Below, in pieces: positions 9,253-19,005 of a stretch of DNA of 64,000 bases. The DNA comes from Filimonas zeae. GTDB taxonomy: Bacteria > Bacteroidota > Bacteroidia > Chitinophagales > Chitinophagaceae. How positions within the stretch are numbered: the first letter of the stretch is position 1; the number at the start of each line of letters is the position of its first letter. A program made the position numbers and the translations under genes. The notes beneath the pieces are model-generated. The model was not told the origin of the DNA and ran no database searches. It worked only from the letters and a program-made list of their open reading frames with translations. Location of the stretch: NCBI RefSeq assembly GCF_014641615.1, contig NZ_BMIB01000002.1, positions 682,001-746,000 of the forward strand. Reading direction: 5' to 3'.

Positions 9253-12200
9253 TTAATATTTAAGTTTTCCTGATGCTCTCCAATCACCGGTTTCATAACC
9301 GCCTTCAATTTTAATCCTGTCTGCATAAAGCACAATCAAACGTTGTTGAACCAGCTTGCGTGCTTTAATTGCCCTGTCTTCCGCCAACTCGGTTGCACTT
9401 CTATATTTATAGTAGTAGTCACCGCCTTCTGGTGTACCTTCCGGAGCTTCTATATCACTACCATCATCCGCCTTCTTCAATCCCCCTTTAATAAACACAG
9501 TAACTGTTTTATTTCCGGTCAGTATCCGGTCTAATTTTCTTATCTGACGATCCAGTTTTTTACTATTATTTTTCTTATCATCCAGGTCAGAAGTACTCTT
9601 CTTAAAGTAAATCTCCAGGAGAAAATTTTTGGGTGTTACAATCTCCTTCACAGGTATAGATGGTAACTTAATGGTTTTAAGCCACGCAAATATATCCGAA
9701 ATTCCACCGGTCACATTACCTACCCAACCCCAAACATCAGGTACAGCTGCTCTGCCGCCGCCATTGGTACTTTTGAACAAAGATCCGAAGTTTACCTGAT
9801 CATCTTCATTTGCACCAAAAACACCTTTGTAAAAAGCTGCCAGATTATCCCCGAAACCTGCAGAATAGCTTGCCTCCGGAAACCAGGTTTCACCTAAAGC
9901 ATAACCAACACCAGCACCTAAAAATGCTCCTGCTGCAACCCAAAGCCCTTTATACTGAATATTTACATTGAATACCTCTTCTATTACATACGGCATGGCT
10001 GCGCCCACTACAAGTCCTACCACCGAACCAGCTCCCCCGCCTGCATGCGTCATCCCCCCATCCTTATCTACCAGTCCTCCCGGATTATTTCCCATACCGG
10101 TATATCCACTTGCATATTGTGCATACGGGTCCACGGCCATCCACCTGCCCAGTTGTGCATCATAATCACGTAGCTGAAAATTATTCCAGCCGGTTTCAGG
10201 CTCATACTCGCTGTACAATCCCTGAAAGCCAAAACGGTTATCCAGTTTACCGTAAGCTTTGCTGCTGATAGCTGCAATCTGTAATCCATAAGGATAATAA
10301 TGCTGCTCTTCCAGCAAACGGCCGCGTGTATGTCTCACCGTAAAATTATCAAACCATACATTGGTAGTACTGGTATTACTTACGTATACAAACACATAAC
10401 CGTTGGCCGGCACCTTAATGCCCGCTCTTACAAGCGGAGCCTGTCCATCTCCGGCGGCAGTTACCCGTTGGGCACCGCTACCCATTCCTGATGTGGCATC
10501 GTAAGGCACTGGTTGAAAATTTTCATCCAGAAACAGCCAGTTCAGATAAGCCTTCGGTGCAGCAGAGCCTGCTATATTATTATCCGGGTTATTGGCATAA
10601 GCCAGCAGGTCTCCCGAATTAAGCAACTGAGCCTGCAGCTGGGCCACAGCATCCTTTGCTCCCGCCTCAATGGCCGGCGCACTGGTACTAAAGGCGCCTA
10701 TCAGCGATTGCACTATCTGCGGCAACCCGTTATCTGTACCCGTGGGGGTTTCGTTATAAAAATAGTCCGTGCGCACATTCAGCTCGTCCCCCGCCATTAC
10801 TTTCAGCAGCATGTTGGGGCCTACCGGGGTGTTTTTATTCAGCATGCTGGCTTTTTTATTACCGGCATCATTATAATGGCTGCCCCATGCCACCGGCATA
10901 TCTCTGCGCGTATTCTTAACTTCATTGGCAGCAGCGGGTTCTCCCGCAGCAGTTACCTGACCAAACACGCGCTCTTCATATGCCTGGCGGGTGGTATTGC
11001 TCAGCTCCATGGTGGCCATATGATCTTCTACATGCGTTTCCTCTGTTAATATCGCACGTGTACTACCCAGGTGGTCAGTTACATAAAAATCATAAAAAGC
11101 AGCTTTCCCGTCTATCAGTAATTCCTCATTTCCACCAATAGTCAGTGCCGGCATTGCATCAGCAGCACTGCTAGCTGCCTGACTTATGCGAAGGCGGCCA
11201 GCTTCGTTACGAAAATATACCGGAACATTATCCTGTATCACCAGATCATCAAGGTAATATTTCCAAACCACTGTATTAGGGCTAACCGCTGTATTGGTAA
11301 CTTTTCTTGCCAGCAAATTACCGGCAGCATCGTATACATACTGTAGGGTAGCTTTCTCCTGCCTGGTTACCTTCCAGGGTCTGTTTAGTATATTATACCT
11401 TATACCGTCTTCCCCGGCAGCCCTGATATTTTTATTCCAGTCATTTATCAGATTACCAGCGTCATCGTACGTATACTGTACGGCAGGTACTCCTGTTCCA
11501 TTTACAAAATCCCCCACTGAACCATTCGCGTTGCCGGTTACTGCATCCGTTACCGCCGTTAAACGGTTGCTGTTCTCCTGTTTATCATACTGATAAGTAA
11601 GATTGTCAATCAATACAGGCGCACCCTTGCCGGGCAAATTTCCCCTATGCTGCAGTGCGGTAATGTTACCGTTTCCGTCATACGTAGCCTTCGGCATAGA
11701 GGCGTCTGTTTTATCAGCTGCCCAGATACCTGAACCGGGATTCTCTTTCTGGGTAAATAAAGCCTTACTTAAAGCGCCGGCATTGGTGTATTCATAGTTA
11801 TAGCGCCTTGGTTTATTATCCCCCTGGCTTTTCCATGCATTGCCTGCAATAATACCATCATAACGGGCCGCTGAAAAAATACCATTTTCTCCATTATCAT
11901 AGCCTATTATTTCGCCAAAAGCACGGCTCCATTGTGAAGATACCGACTGGTCTGTTACATAATTTTTGTTAATACCGGTAAGTGTGCCACTTACATTATA
12001 GGTTAAATCGCGGGTTTCAATACCAGCATTACTGTTGTAATCAGGCGATAATACCTGCTGCGACAGTTGCCCCAGCGCATTATAACTATAGGCCACCACG
12101 CGCTTCCAGGTATTAGTATTGTAACTTTTAGCCACCGACACTATACGACCGCCGTCATCGTATACATAAGCTGAACCTTCGTAAAAATCACGGACAGAAG

Positions 12201-13866
12201 TACCAGGCACATTTCTGTTTACACTAACTCCCAAACACAGCCCCGCATAATTATATTGCAAAGTAGTTACATCCATTCCCTTCAGATAATTATCTGCCAG
12301 CTGTTGTGTTTCTCTGTCCCGCTCGTCATAATAAGTGGTGGCAGTAATAAAACCATCCGTAGTATAATCTTCGTCATCAATAATCCGGTACTGAACACCT
12401 GTTTGCTTATTCAGTGTCCGCAGTGTTTTTGTCACAGGCATTACGTTCAAATCATTGGTAGCCGCAAACCGGTAGCTGCTACTGAAAGCCTTTGCCCCCG
12501 AATAAGAATAGTCATCGTAATAATGTACCTCCAATGTTGTCAGCTGGGTATTGGAGGGCATAAAATTACCTGCTACCATCACCTGTTGGCCGGTACCGGC
12601 AGGAATTGTTTTCTCAATAAATGCCTCAAACTCCGCATTCAGTTCCGACTCAAACCCAGCTTCTATCGTAATCTCCTCACCAGCTATATATTTCAGCCGC
12701 CCCTGCTCTCTCAATGCTATCCGTAGCCTTTCCAGCGCACCGCTGTTATCCGTAGCCCCAGCCGACATAGCAACAGGGGTAACCTCTTTAGCTGCCACCT
12801 GTTCCGCTAATACGGTTCTTTCCAATGCACTCACCATAAAACCTTTTATAACCGGCCGGTCCTGCTCATCGCTGAAAGTAACTTTCCAGCGTCCTCTCGC
12901 TTTATCCAGCGCACTGCGCACAAATACCGGTCTCCTCTTCCTGTCATACACAGTTTCCACCAATCCTCCTCCAGCCATACGCTGGGCCACAATATCACCA
13001 TATCCATTGTAATAGTACTTATCACAAAGCTCGTCAGCAACTCCTGTAGTCATTGCCCAATTATTACCCTGTAGCCAGGCAACCGCTTTGGGTGATACAA
13101 TATAACGCAGCTGATCAAAATCGTCATACACAAAATAAGTACACAGCCAGCCGGCATGTGTATTGGTTAAAGCTGTACCCGATTCCAGCTGTACTTTCTG
13201 CAACAGAATTCTGCCACGATAATCGGCGTAAGTAATGGTTTTAACTCCTTTTTCATCTTTAACCACTTCTTTTGATAATACCCCATCTCCAAACCATTCG
13301 CTGGCACCGGTATAAGGCAGGTTATTTTCACCATTGCCAATATGCCATATATGCACTTCCTCAGCGTTGGTATTAAAATCGTATAACATCTCACGCCCCC
13401 TCTCACTACCTACCTGGTTTGCGCCGGCATCCGATCGCTTGTTAACCCGCGCCAGTCCATTCTGCTCAAATCCGGTTTCCTCATAAGCATATCCCGCCCC
13501 ACCATACAAATTGTTAAAGAAAAGAGCCTGGCTGGCAGGTGCATCCGGCTGAAAGGAACCATTATTGGTATTGGCCACGTAAGGCAAATACTGCCTGGGC
13601 TCGCGGCCCTTATCATCATATACGCTAAAGCTTACCACATCTTTCAGTTGCGGGCTCCCTCTCTTCACTATCGTTTGTGTCTTATTGCCAAAGCCGTCTT
13701 TATACGTTACACTTACTGTTCCGTCTGCCGGAGACAGCTGCAATACATCATCTGGCAGCTTAACTCCCTGTCGTTTTATACTCCATTCTGTAACAGAAGA
13801 AGGTGTTTGTGCAACGGAGGCATTTACCCCCAAAATCACTAACAACAATACCAACACTTTTTTCAT
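9253..13866 (-). CDS. RHS repeat-associated core protein with OmpA-like tail
   Basis: A 1537-residue secreted giant. It begins with a signal peptide (KKVLVLLLVILGVNASVAQ) and an N-terminal domain typical of Bacteroidota RHS proteins (DUF6443-like). Many YD-type repeats follow (for example YTYDDAGNLINDWNKN, YVYDAAGNLLARK). The RHS core is YEPETGWNNFQLRDYDAQLG, RWMAVDPYAQYASGY, GMGNNPGGLVDKDGG. After the core come a glycine-rich hydrophobic stretch and a final 130 residues that look like an OmpA/peptidoglycan-binding fold (EIYFKKSTSDLDD, TVTVFIKGG, LAEDRAIKARKLVQQRL, ADRIKIEGGYETGD). The usual toxin tip and adjacent immunity gene are not apparent. The start at 13866 puts the signal peptide at the N-terminus; an ATG six codons upstream is in frame. 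Confidence 0.85.
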   Translation of the reverse strand: MKKVLVLLLVILGVNASVAQTPSSVTEWSIKRQGVKLPDDVLQLSPADGTVSVTYKDGFGNKTQTIVKRGSPQLKDVVSFSVYDDKGREPRQYLPYVANTNNGSFQPDAPASQALFFNNLYGGAGYAYEETGFEQNGLARVNKRSDAGANQVGSERGREMLYDFNTNAEEVHIWHIGNGENNLPYTGASEWFGDGVLSKEVVKDEKGVKTITYADYRGRILLQKVQLESGTALTNTHAGWLCTYFVYDDFDQLRYIVSPKAVAWLQGNNWAMTTGVADELCDKYYYNGYGDIVAQRMAGGGLVETVYDRKRRPVFVRSALDKARGRWKVTFSDEQDRPVIKGFMVSALERTVLAEQVAAKEVTPVAMSAGATDNSGALERLRIALREQGRLKYIAGEEITIEAGFESELNAEFEAFIEKTIPAGTGQQVMVAGNFMPSNTQLTTLEVHYYDDYSYSGAKAFSSSYRFAATNDLNVMPVTKTLRTLNKQTGVQYRIIDDEDYTTDGFITATTYYDERDRETQQLADNYLKGMDVTTLQYNYAGLCLGVSVNRNVPGTSVRDFYEGSAYVYDDGGRIVSVAKSYNTNTWKRVVAYSYNALGQLSQQVLSPDYNSNAGIETRDLTYNVSGTLTGINKNYVTDQSVSSQWSRAFGEIIGYDNGENGIFSAARYDGIIAGNAWKSQGDNKPRRYNYEYTNAGALSKALFTQKENPGSGIWAADKTDASMPKATYDGNGNITALQHRGNLPGKGAPVLIDNLTYQYDKQENSNRLTAVTDAVTGNANGSVGDFVNGTGVPAVQYTYDDAGNLINDWNKNIRAAGEDGIRYNILNRPWKVTRQEKATLQYVYDAAGNLLARKVTNTAVSPNTVVWKYYLDDLVIQDNVPVYFRNEAGRLRISQAASSAADAMPALTIGGNEELLIDGKAAFYDFYVTDHLGSTRAILTEETHVEDHMATMELSNTTRQAYEERVFGQVTAAGEPAAANEVKNTRRDMPVAWGSHYNDAGNKKASMLNKNTPVGPNMLLKVMAGDELNVRTDYFYNETPTGTDNGLPQIVQSLIGAFSTSAPAIEAGAKDAVAQLQAQLLNSGDLLAYANNPDNNIAGSAAPKAYLNWLFLDENFQPVPYDATSGMGSGAQRVTAAGDGQAPLVRAGIKVPANGYVFVYVSNTSTTNVWFDNFTVRHTRGRLLEEQHYYPYGLQIAAISSKAYGKLDNRFGFQGLYSEYEPETGWNNFQLRDYDAQLGRWMAVDPYAQYASGYTGMGNNPGGLVDKDGGMTHAGGGAGSVVGLVVGAAMPYVIEEVFNVNIQYKGLWVAAGAFLGAGVGYALGETWFPEASYSAGFGDNLAAFYKGVFGANEDDQVNFGSLFKSTNGGGRAAVPDVWGWVGNVTGGISDIFAWLKTIKLPSIPVKEIVTPKNFLLEIYFKKSTSDLDDKKNNSKKLDRQIRKLDRILTGNKTVTVFIKGGLKKADDGSDIEAPEGTPEGGDYYYKYRSATELAEDRAIKARKLVQQRLIVLYADRIKIEGGYETGDWRASGKLKY

Positions 13867-13891
13867 ATATATCTGTGTTTGCATTTAAACT

Positions 13892-16800
13892 TTAGTATAC
13901 TACATCATAACCGGCTCCCGCCTGTAGTAAATATTGATTATCACAATAAACGGACGGACAGGTAGGACAGGTTCCTGTACTCTGTCCAACAAATACCCTT
14001 TTACCCAATACTACAGACCATCCACTTACTGTCCTCGAGCCCCCAAAAAGAGAGGGTACGGTAAGGCAGCCATTTCTATTCGTCCAGCTAATGGTCAGGT
14101 CACGTACCGCACAGGGTTGCTGGCGGGCTTGGTCTGCATAAAAGCGCACCACAATATCTGCATACGTCCTGCCATTCGAATAAGAATGGTTCTCATACGT
14201 GAGCTTCGCATACACATGCTCACACTTTGCTGACACATATTCACCCGGCTCCTTACAGGCACTTTCCTTACCAGCGGCGGTGTAACAATATCTCTTAATA
14301 ATATCCTTATTCTCATCACGCGCCACAATTAACCGCTGCCAGCCGTCGTATTCAAAATAAGCCACCCGGTTGTTCATATCATTTTCAGCACGTTGCTTGC
14401 GGGTTCCGCCATCATAATCAAAAGTCTTCATCCGCGCATTAGCTGGCAGCAACCGCACTTCATCAATAGTAGCTGTACCTGAAATCACTACCTGTGTTTG
14501 TCCGGTAACCATGTACTGCAGCAGTACCCATCCCGGTCTGCTAAAGAGAGTAGTACCAGCAACACCGTTCACAAGTGTGCTGTTATCAGTGCTCCATAAA
14601 GTAACACGGAAAGTTTTGGAAGCATTCAATTCTGTTTTTTTTAACGTACCGGTCTGCAGGTTAAAAGCAAAAAAGCCCATAAGCCCACCTGTAGTAATAC
14701 CGGTATTATTATACTGCCAGCCATCTTTATCGCTGTGTTCAAATGAGGTGTAAGCAACTTCTGCATCTGTCGCGTTTTCAACAGCCGCAGCAGGCAATAA
14801 AGTTTCCGCATCATATTTAATGGTAACACAGCTGGTGTTATTGCGCGTCCAGGTTTCAGACAACATAAAGTTCTTATATACTTTTCTGCTGTCTACAGAC
14901 GCTGCTATGCCACTACCCGTTAGCCATGCAGGTAAGGTAAAGGCATCAAATTCATCCAGTTGTTCCTCAGTTATCTGTAGCGGAGCGGTAAGCGGGTAGG
15001 TTTTTACCACACTTTCCCGCATGGTAACAGCATCATATTCAGTAAGGGTTACGCCCGTTACCAGAAATACCGGAGCTGTGGCCGAAGCTCTCGTCCAGGT
15101 TAATACAGCTACTGTTCTCCGCAGCATATTGCTGCCTTTCATCTGCTGCAGAATAGTGTTTCCGGTATAAGTATCCCAATAGTCCGAAGCATAAAACATA
15201 CTACTTCCGTTCCATTTACCATCACTGTTTATCCGGTACGACCGTTTAGGCAAATTATTGCTGGAATTGTACGTATGGTGTACTCTGGCAGGTTCGCTGT
15301 TTCGGCCATCAGGCAGCTTCAGGTAACGTTCGCTTTCATCTACCATAAAGTTATGACCAACCATACAATTATAGGCATCCGCCACCATCCATGAACTGTT
15401 AATGGTGCCATTGTCATACGGTTGAGGCGACATATTAAAGGCACCGGAATAATATCGTGTAGCACCATATTTTACCGACTTAAAGCTGTTGTCCAACACC
15501 TCTTTCTGGTAGTTGTAATCGTATTTTTTTTCATAAATCACCTCTCCTGCCCTGTCCAGTTTGGTAACACTTATCAAGTGTCCCAGCCGCTCCGGCTCTA
15601 CCATTTGCTTACCAGAGTACGGATAATCATACTTTTCAATAGGAAATTTGTTAATATCATACGACTCCATCCATACATCCAGGCTACTCTTATACCTGTA
15701 AGCCGTTGCGGCATATTTTGTTCCATTTACAATTTCGTACTCTGTTACCTCCGACATCAGTACCGGCAGCGGGTTATAATCCCATATCACATTAGGCCCT
15801 GTTGAAATAAGCTCAAATTCAGCGGTATCGCTGCCAAACAAACTATCAATAATGCCCCCCAACACATTGGCAATCAGTTGCCCGGCCAGTTGCCCTCCTA
15901 TAGAACCCAGATAGGGGGTCAGTGCCTCTGTAATAATTCTGCTGGTAAGGCTTTGCAGGGTTGCAGCGGCAGGGCTGGGGGCCATATACAAAATATACCG
16001 GCCAACAAAAGGGCGATCTCCATCCTTATTATATACCAAATGGTAAGTACGGCCAATCAAACTGGTATTAACCGATGGGCCCAGATTGGTATTGTACACT
16101 GTTCTGCTAAAACCGCTGGAAGCTACCGGATAAGGGTAACCGTAAGCTTTCGCCTGTGCCTCTCTTCCATCCAGATCCAGTAGCCTCACTTCATCCACCA
16201 ATACTGCATTTCTGGGTATAGTAGCCAGGTAATCGGTACGGTATTTATAAACAGTAGTACCACGCAAAGGATTCCGGGCCGATTTCAGCAATCCGCATTT
16301 AGCCTCCTCTGTATCGTCAAAATGCCTGCCGTTATAATTAACTGGAAATAAAGTGGTGCCCCACTGCTGCGAAACCGCAATATCCATGCTCTTGTTATAC
16401 AAGCCGGAAAAATCCCGTCGAAAGCTGAGGCGGCCGGGCACACAAACACCTGCATCTGCACTTTCCGCCCCTGTATAATATTCAAACTCATGCAGCTCCT
16501 CGTCCACCCCATAGGTGTCAATTACATGTACCTTCAGCAAAGCAAGTCTGTAACGATAAATATCCAGCACATCATCCCGATAATAATACCCTGCGGTTTT
16601 AATAGCATCTAACGACTGTGCAGGCACCACTGCCGCATCCAGCACTTCTTTACCCGAAAAATATCCCATATCCAAAGTAAGCCTCCGCAGCCGTGTGCTG
16701 CCTGAAAACACTTCAATCCCGCTTACAGCGGCAGCACCTGAAATATCTGCCCGCAATACCGGATTATAGTGCAATTGCACTCTTACATTATCCGGATAAA

Positions 16801-17818
16801 CTACAGCACTTAACACCTGCGTATAAGTACTTGCATTACAAATGAGAGATGAAATACCCCTCACCAGTTGTGTTTCCGGTTTCTCCCCACGCATAGGTTC
16901 TCCTACCCTGTTCAGTATAATATCCGTTACATATTCCCAATGCTGGGTTTCATATTCAAACTGTATCTCACGCTGCGAAAAAGGCTCACGTATAGAAGTC
17001 AGCACCCATTTATTAATAACGTACTTTCCCGTGGGCTTATGCCGCTTATTTACGTTCGAAAAACGGCCCACATCGGTTACTTCATGCAATTCCTCCAGTT
17101 CGTACTTATTAAAGGTATATTCTACTCCATGTTCATCGGTTATCACAAATCCCAGTATCTTGGTTTGTATATTCTGATTGTATAAACCGCGATCTGTCTT
17201 CTCCTCCTTTATAATGTGCGTTTGCAAAAAACTGCCGTCAGTATACCTTACTGTAAAGTCCCTTCCAATCACAAAGGTTTTGGAGGCTCCGTTCAGGTTT
17301 ACCATAAACATATCCTGCTCGGTATCCTCCGCAGCTTTAGGCGCAATCATATAATCAAAATGCTCTCCCTGCTTAAATCTGGCCTGAAAAGCCTGCTGCA
17401 AAGGCAGATAGTTTATGTCATACTTCTTATACAGGTACCCGTTGGGATAGTATTTCGCCAATAAACCAGCGTTGGTTTGCCCATAAATGTTATGGCTGGC
17501 TGTATAATCGTCCATGCCGTCTACTTCCGGCTCCGGATTATATTGGTCATCCGGTAAACCGTTCACCATACGTACCACCTGTCCGGCGGCTGATAAAGAC
17601 CAGCCCAGTCCTACATTGGAGGCCACCTGGTTTGTTTTAATGCCCTGTCCAGAGCTATAATCCAGACTTACCGCGTGAGATAGACCACTTTTAGGATCGC
17701 TGTGCGAATATACCGGTACCGACCACACAGATGACCCGGTTTGAATATCCACCTGCGCATAACTGCGAAAACCAACCAATGCCAGCGCATTGATCATCAA
17801 TACAATAAATTTGTTCAT
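13892..17818 (-). CDS. YD-repeat / SpvB-like large secreted protein
   Basis: A 1308-residue protein, first gene of the RHS operon. It has a short signal peptide (IVLMINALALVGFRSYAQ) followed by SGLSHAVSLDYSSGQGIK and VGLGWSLSAAGQVVRMVNG, the insecticidal-toxin TcaC/SpvB-like start common in Bacteroidota YD-repeat proteins. The middle is beta-rich and the C-terminal part contains YD repeats such as VAYFEYDGWQRLIVARDENK. It lacks the RHS core motif found in the next gene. The last 100 residues form a Cys-containing beta domain (NRNGCLTVPSLFGG, TGTCPTCPSVYCDNQ). The next gene begins 25 bases after its stop, so the pair are co-transcribed and probably form parts of one surface shell or secreted complex. 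Confidence 0.8.
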   Translation of the reverse strand: MNKFIVLMINALALVGFRSYAQVDIQTGSSVWSVPVYSHSDPKSGLSHAVSLDYSSGQGIKTNQVASNVGLGWSLSAAGQVVRMVNGLPDDQYNPEPEVDGMDDYTASHNIYGQTNAGLLAKYYPNGYLYKKYDINYLPLQQAFQARFKQGEHFDYMIAPKAAEDTEQDMFMVNLNGASKTFVIGRDFTVRYTDGSFLQTHIIKEEKTDRGLYNQNIQTKILGFVITDEHGVEYTFNKYELEELHEVTDVGRFSNVNKRHKPTGKYVINKWVLTSIREPFSQREIQFEYETQHWEYVTDIILNRVGEPMRGEKPETQLVRGISSLICNASTYTQVLSAVVYPDNVRVQLHYNPVLRADISGAAAVSGIEVFSGSTRLRRLTLDMGYFSGKEVLDAAVVPAQSLDAIKTAGYYYRDDVLDIYRYRLALLKVHVIDTYGVDEELHEFEYYTGAESADAGVCVPGRLSFRRDFSGLYNKSMDIAVSQQWGTTLFPVNYNGRHFDDTEEAKCGLLKSARNPLRGTTVYKYRTDYLATIPRNAVLVDEVRLLDLDGREAQAKAYGYPYPVASSGFSRTVYNTNLGPSVNTSLIGRTYHLVYNKDGDRPFVGRYILYMAPSPAAATLQSLTSRIITEALTPYLGSIGGQLAGQLIANVLGGIIDSLFGSDTAEFELISTGPNVIWDYNPLPVLMSEVTEYEIVNGTKYAATAYRYKSSLDVWMESYDINKFPIEKYDYPYSGKQMVEPERLGHLISVTKLDRAGEVIYEKKYDYNYQKEVLDNSFKSVKYGATRYYSGAFNMSPQPYDNGTINSSWMVADAYNCMVGHNFMVDESERYLKLPDGRNSEPARVHHTYNSSNNLPKRSYRINSDGKWNGSSMFYASDYWDTYTGNTILQQMKGSNMLRRTVAVLTWTRASATAPVFLVTGVTLTEYDAVTMRESVVKTYPLTAPLQITEEQLDEFDAFTLPAWLTGSGIAASVDSRKVYKNFMLSETWTRNNTSCVTIKYDAETLLPAAAVENATDAEVAYTSFEHSDKDGWQYNNTGITTGGLMGFFAFNLQTGTLKKTELNASKTFRVTLWSTDNSTLVNGVAGTTLFSRPGWVLLQYMVTGQTQVVISGTATIDEVRLLPANARMKTFDYDGGTRKQRAENDMNNRVAYFEYDGWQRLIVARDENKDIIKRYCYTAAGKESACKEPGEYVSAKCEHVYAKLTYENHSYSNGRTYADIVVRFYADQARQQPCAVRDLTISWTNRNGCLTVPSLFGGSRTVSGWSVVLGKRVFVGQSTGTCPTCPSVYCDNQYLLQAGAGYDVVY

Positions 17819-18336
17819 AACAGGAGAGATGATTTAGGAAATAGGGTAATAAAACGGCAGAACAGCAGAGTTTACTGAAACTGACAGGAAAGCTTTTAGC
17901 TTCAGGCGGGGAAATAGCACCGCCCTTAGCAGAAATAACAGCCGTTTCCGCATATTTTGTCTTTTAAAAAGTTTAAGGTGCAGCAAAGATAGCTAACAAC
18001 GAACAACTGATGAAAAGGATTGCTAATTAGTTATTTACATCAGCTTGCTCTCTCAAAAAGGCAGAAAAGTGCTATTTTCACGTCACACCTGTACTACACA
18101 TAAGTCGCTCACATACATTTCATAACAGTTTTTCTATCAAAATCTATTACACACACTGTTGTTATATATGCTCCTTTTTATTGTATTTTATCTATACTAA
18201 AATAGTATCTTAGCTATACCGATGCTTGCAACCTAACCGTTGCCTTCTTCCCTTAACCAACCTTTAAAAACATTTTAAATTAATCAAACGGTATCTCTAT
18301 ACATCTATAACTATACGCAAACAAACCAATAGTAAC
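17819..18336. other. Divergent intergenic region between the RHS operon and the ECF sigma gene
   Basis: About 520 bases without an open reading frame of note. It must hold promoters for both divergent transcripts. The minus-strand side contains a perfect TAnnTTTG box (listed separately). On the plus-strand side only near matches were found, such as TACATTTC around 18114 and TA-rich sequence around 18170-18220. Confidence 0.6.
17984..17991 (-). promoter_or_regulatory. Candidate -7 box for the RHS operon
   Basis: On the minus strand this reads TATCTTTG, a perfect match to the Bacteroidota primary-sigma -7 consensus TAnnTTTG. Upstream on that strand are weak TTG/TTTT candidates for the -33 element. 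It would leave a leader of about 160 bases before the first RHS-operon start codon. Confidence 0.5.
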
Positions 18337-18888
18337 GTGGCAACTACTCCATTTTGTTCAGAAGAGCTGCTTTATAAAAAAGTAGCCTCGGGCGACCTTT
18401 CAGCACTGGGCGCTTTGTACGAAAGGAACAAAGAAGCAGTCTATTACACCTTCCTGGGCATGATTAAAGATCCGGCAACCGCCCGTGATCTTACGCAGGA
18501 TAGTTTTGAAGCACTGTGGACCGGCCGGGATCATCTGCTGTATGCAGAAAAGCCGGCGGCTTATTTCCGCAAACTATGCCGCAATATGATTCTGCGGTTT
18601 ATAGAAGCGCGTAACAACCAGCGGCGCATTGCTGTAAATATTGCCGACCGCCTCCCAAAGGCTGTTAATCCGTACCAGGAAATGCATGAAAACGAAACCA
18701 TCAGCCTACTCAATCAAAGTATAGAGCAGCTGACTCCGCAACGGAAAGAGGTGGTGCGCAAAAAACAGGAAAAGTTCACCAACCGCGAAATAGCCGTTGA
18801 AATGAAGCTGTCGGAAGAAACCGTAAAATCGCATTTCAGCAATGCCTTAAACGATCTTCGTACTAATTTCAAATTACTGGGGGCATAA
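18337..18888 (+). CDS. ECF sigma-70 factor (SusC/FecR-linked)
   Basis: A 183-residue RNA polymerase sigma factor of the extracytoplasmic-function type. Region 2 is in the first half (ALGALYERNKEAVYYTFLGM, ATARDLTQDSFEALW) and region 4 near the C-terminus (LTPQRKEVVRKKQEKFTNRE, LSEETVKSHFSNALNDLR). The gene starts with GTG; the next in-frame ATG would remove region 2. It is followed by a FecR anti-sigma gene and an STN-containing SusC/SusD pair, the standard Bacteroidota signalling arrangement in which substrate binding at the outer-membrane receptor releases this sigma factor to transcribe the transporter genes. Confidence 0.93.
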   Translation: MATTPFCSEELLYKKVASGDLSALGALYERNKEAVYYTFLGMIKDPATARDLTQDSFEALWTGRDHLLYAEKPAAYFRKLCRNMILRFIEARNNQRRIAVNIADRLPKAVNPYQEMHENETISLLNQSIEQLTPQRKEVVRKKQEKFTNREIAVEMKLSEETVKSHFSNALNDLRTNFKLLGA

Positions 18889-19005
18889 CGCTTTCCGGTA
18901 TTTTTCGTAAAGGTATGCATGCACAGCATACCCGGCGCCATACACAGTTTACTTTCTCGGCATCCCACGGACAAAACAAACGCATGAGAAGCTTAACTTT
19001 ATTGT

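Noticed and set aside
10513..11049. Plus-strand open frame opposite the RHS core gene
   Set aside because: Shadow of the RHS coding sequence; no signal, motif or ribosome-binding context.
9253..13866. Polymorphic toxin with immunity gene
   Set aside because: The C-terminal region looks OmpA-like and the next gene is a secreted transglutaminase-like protein, not a small immunity protein.
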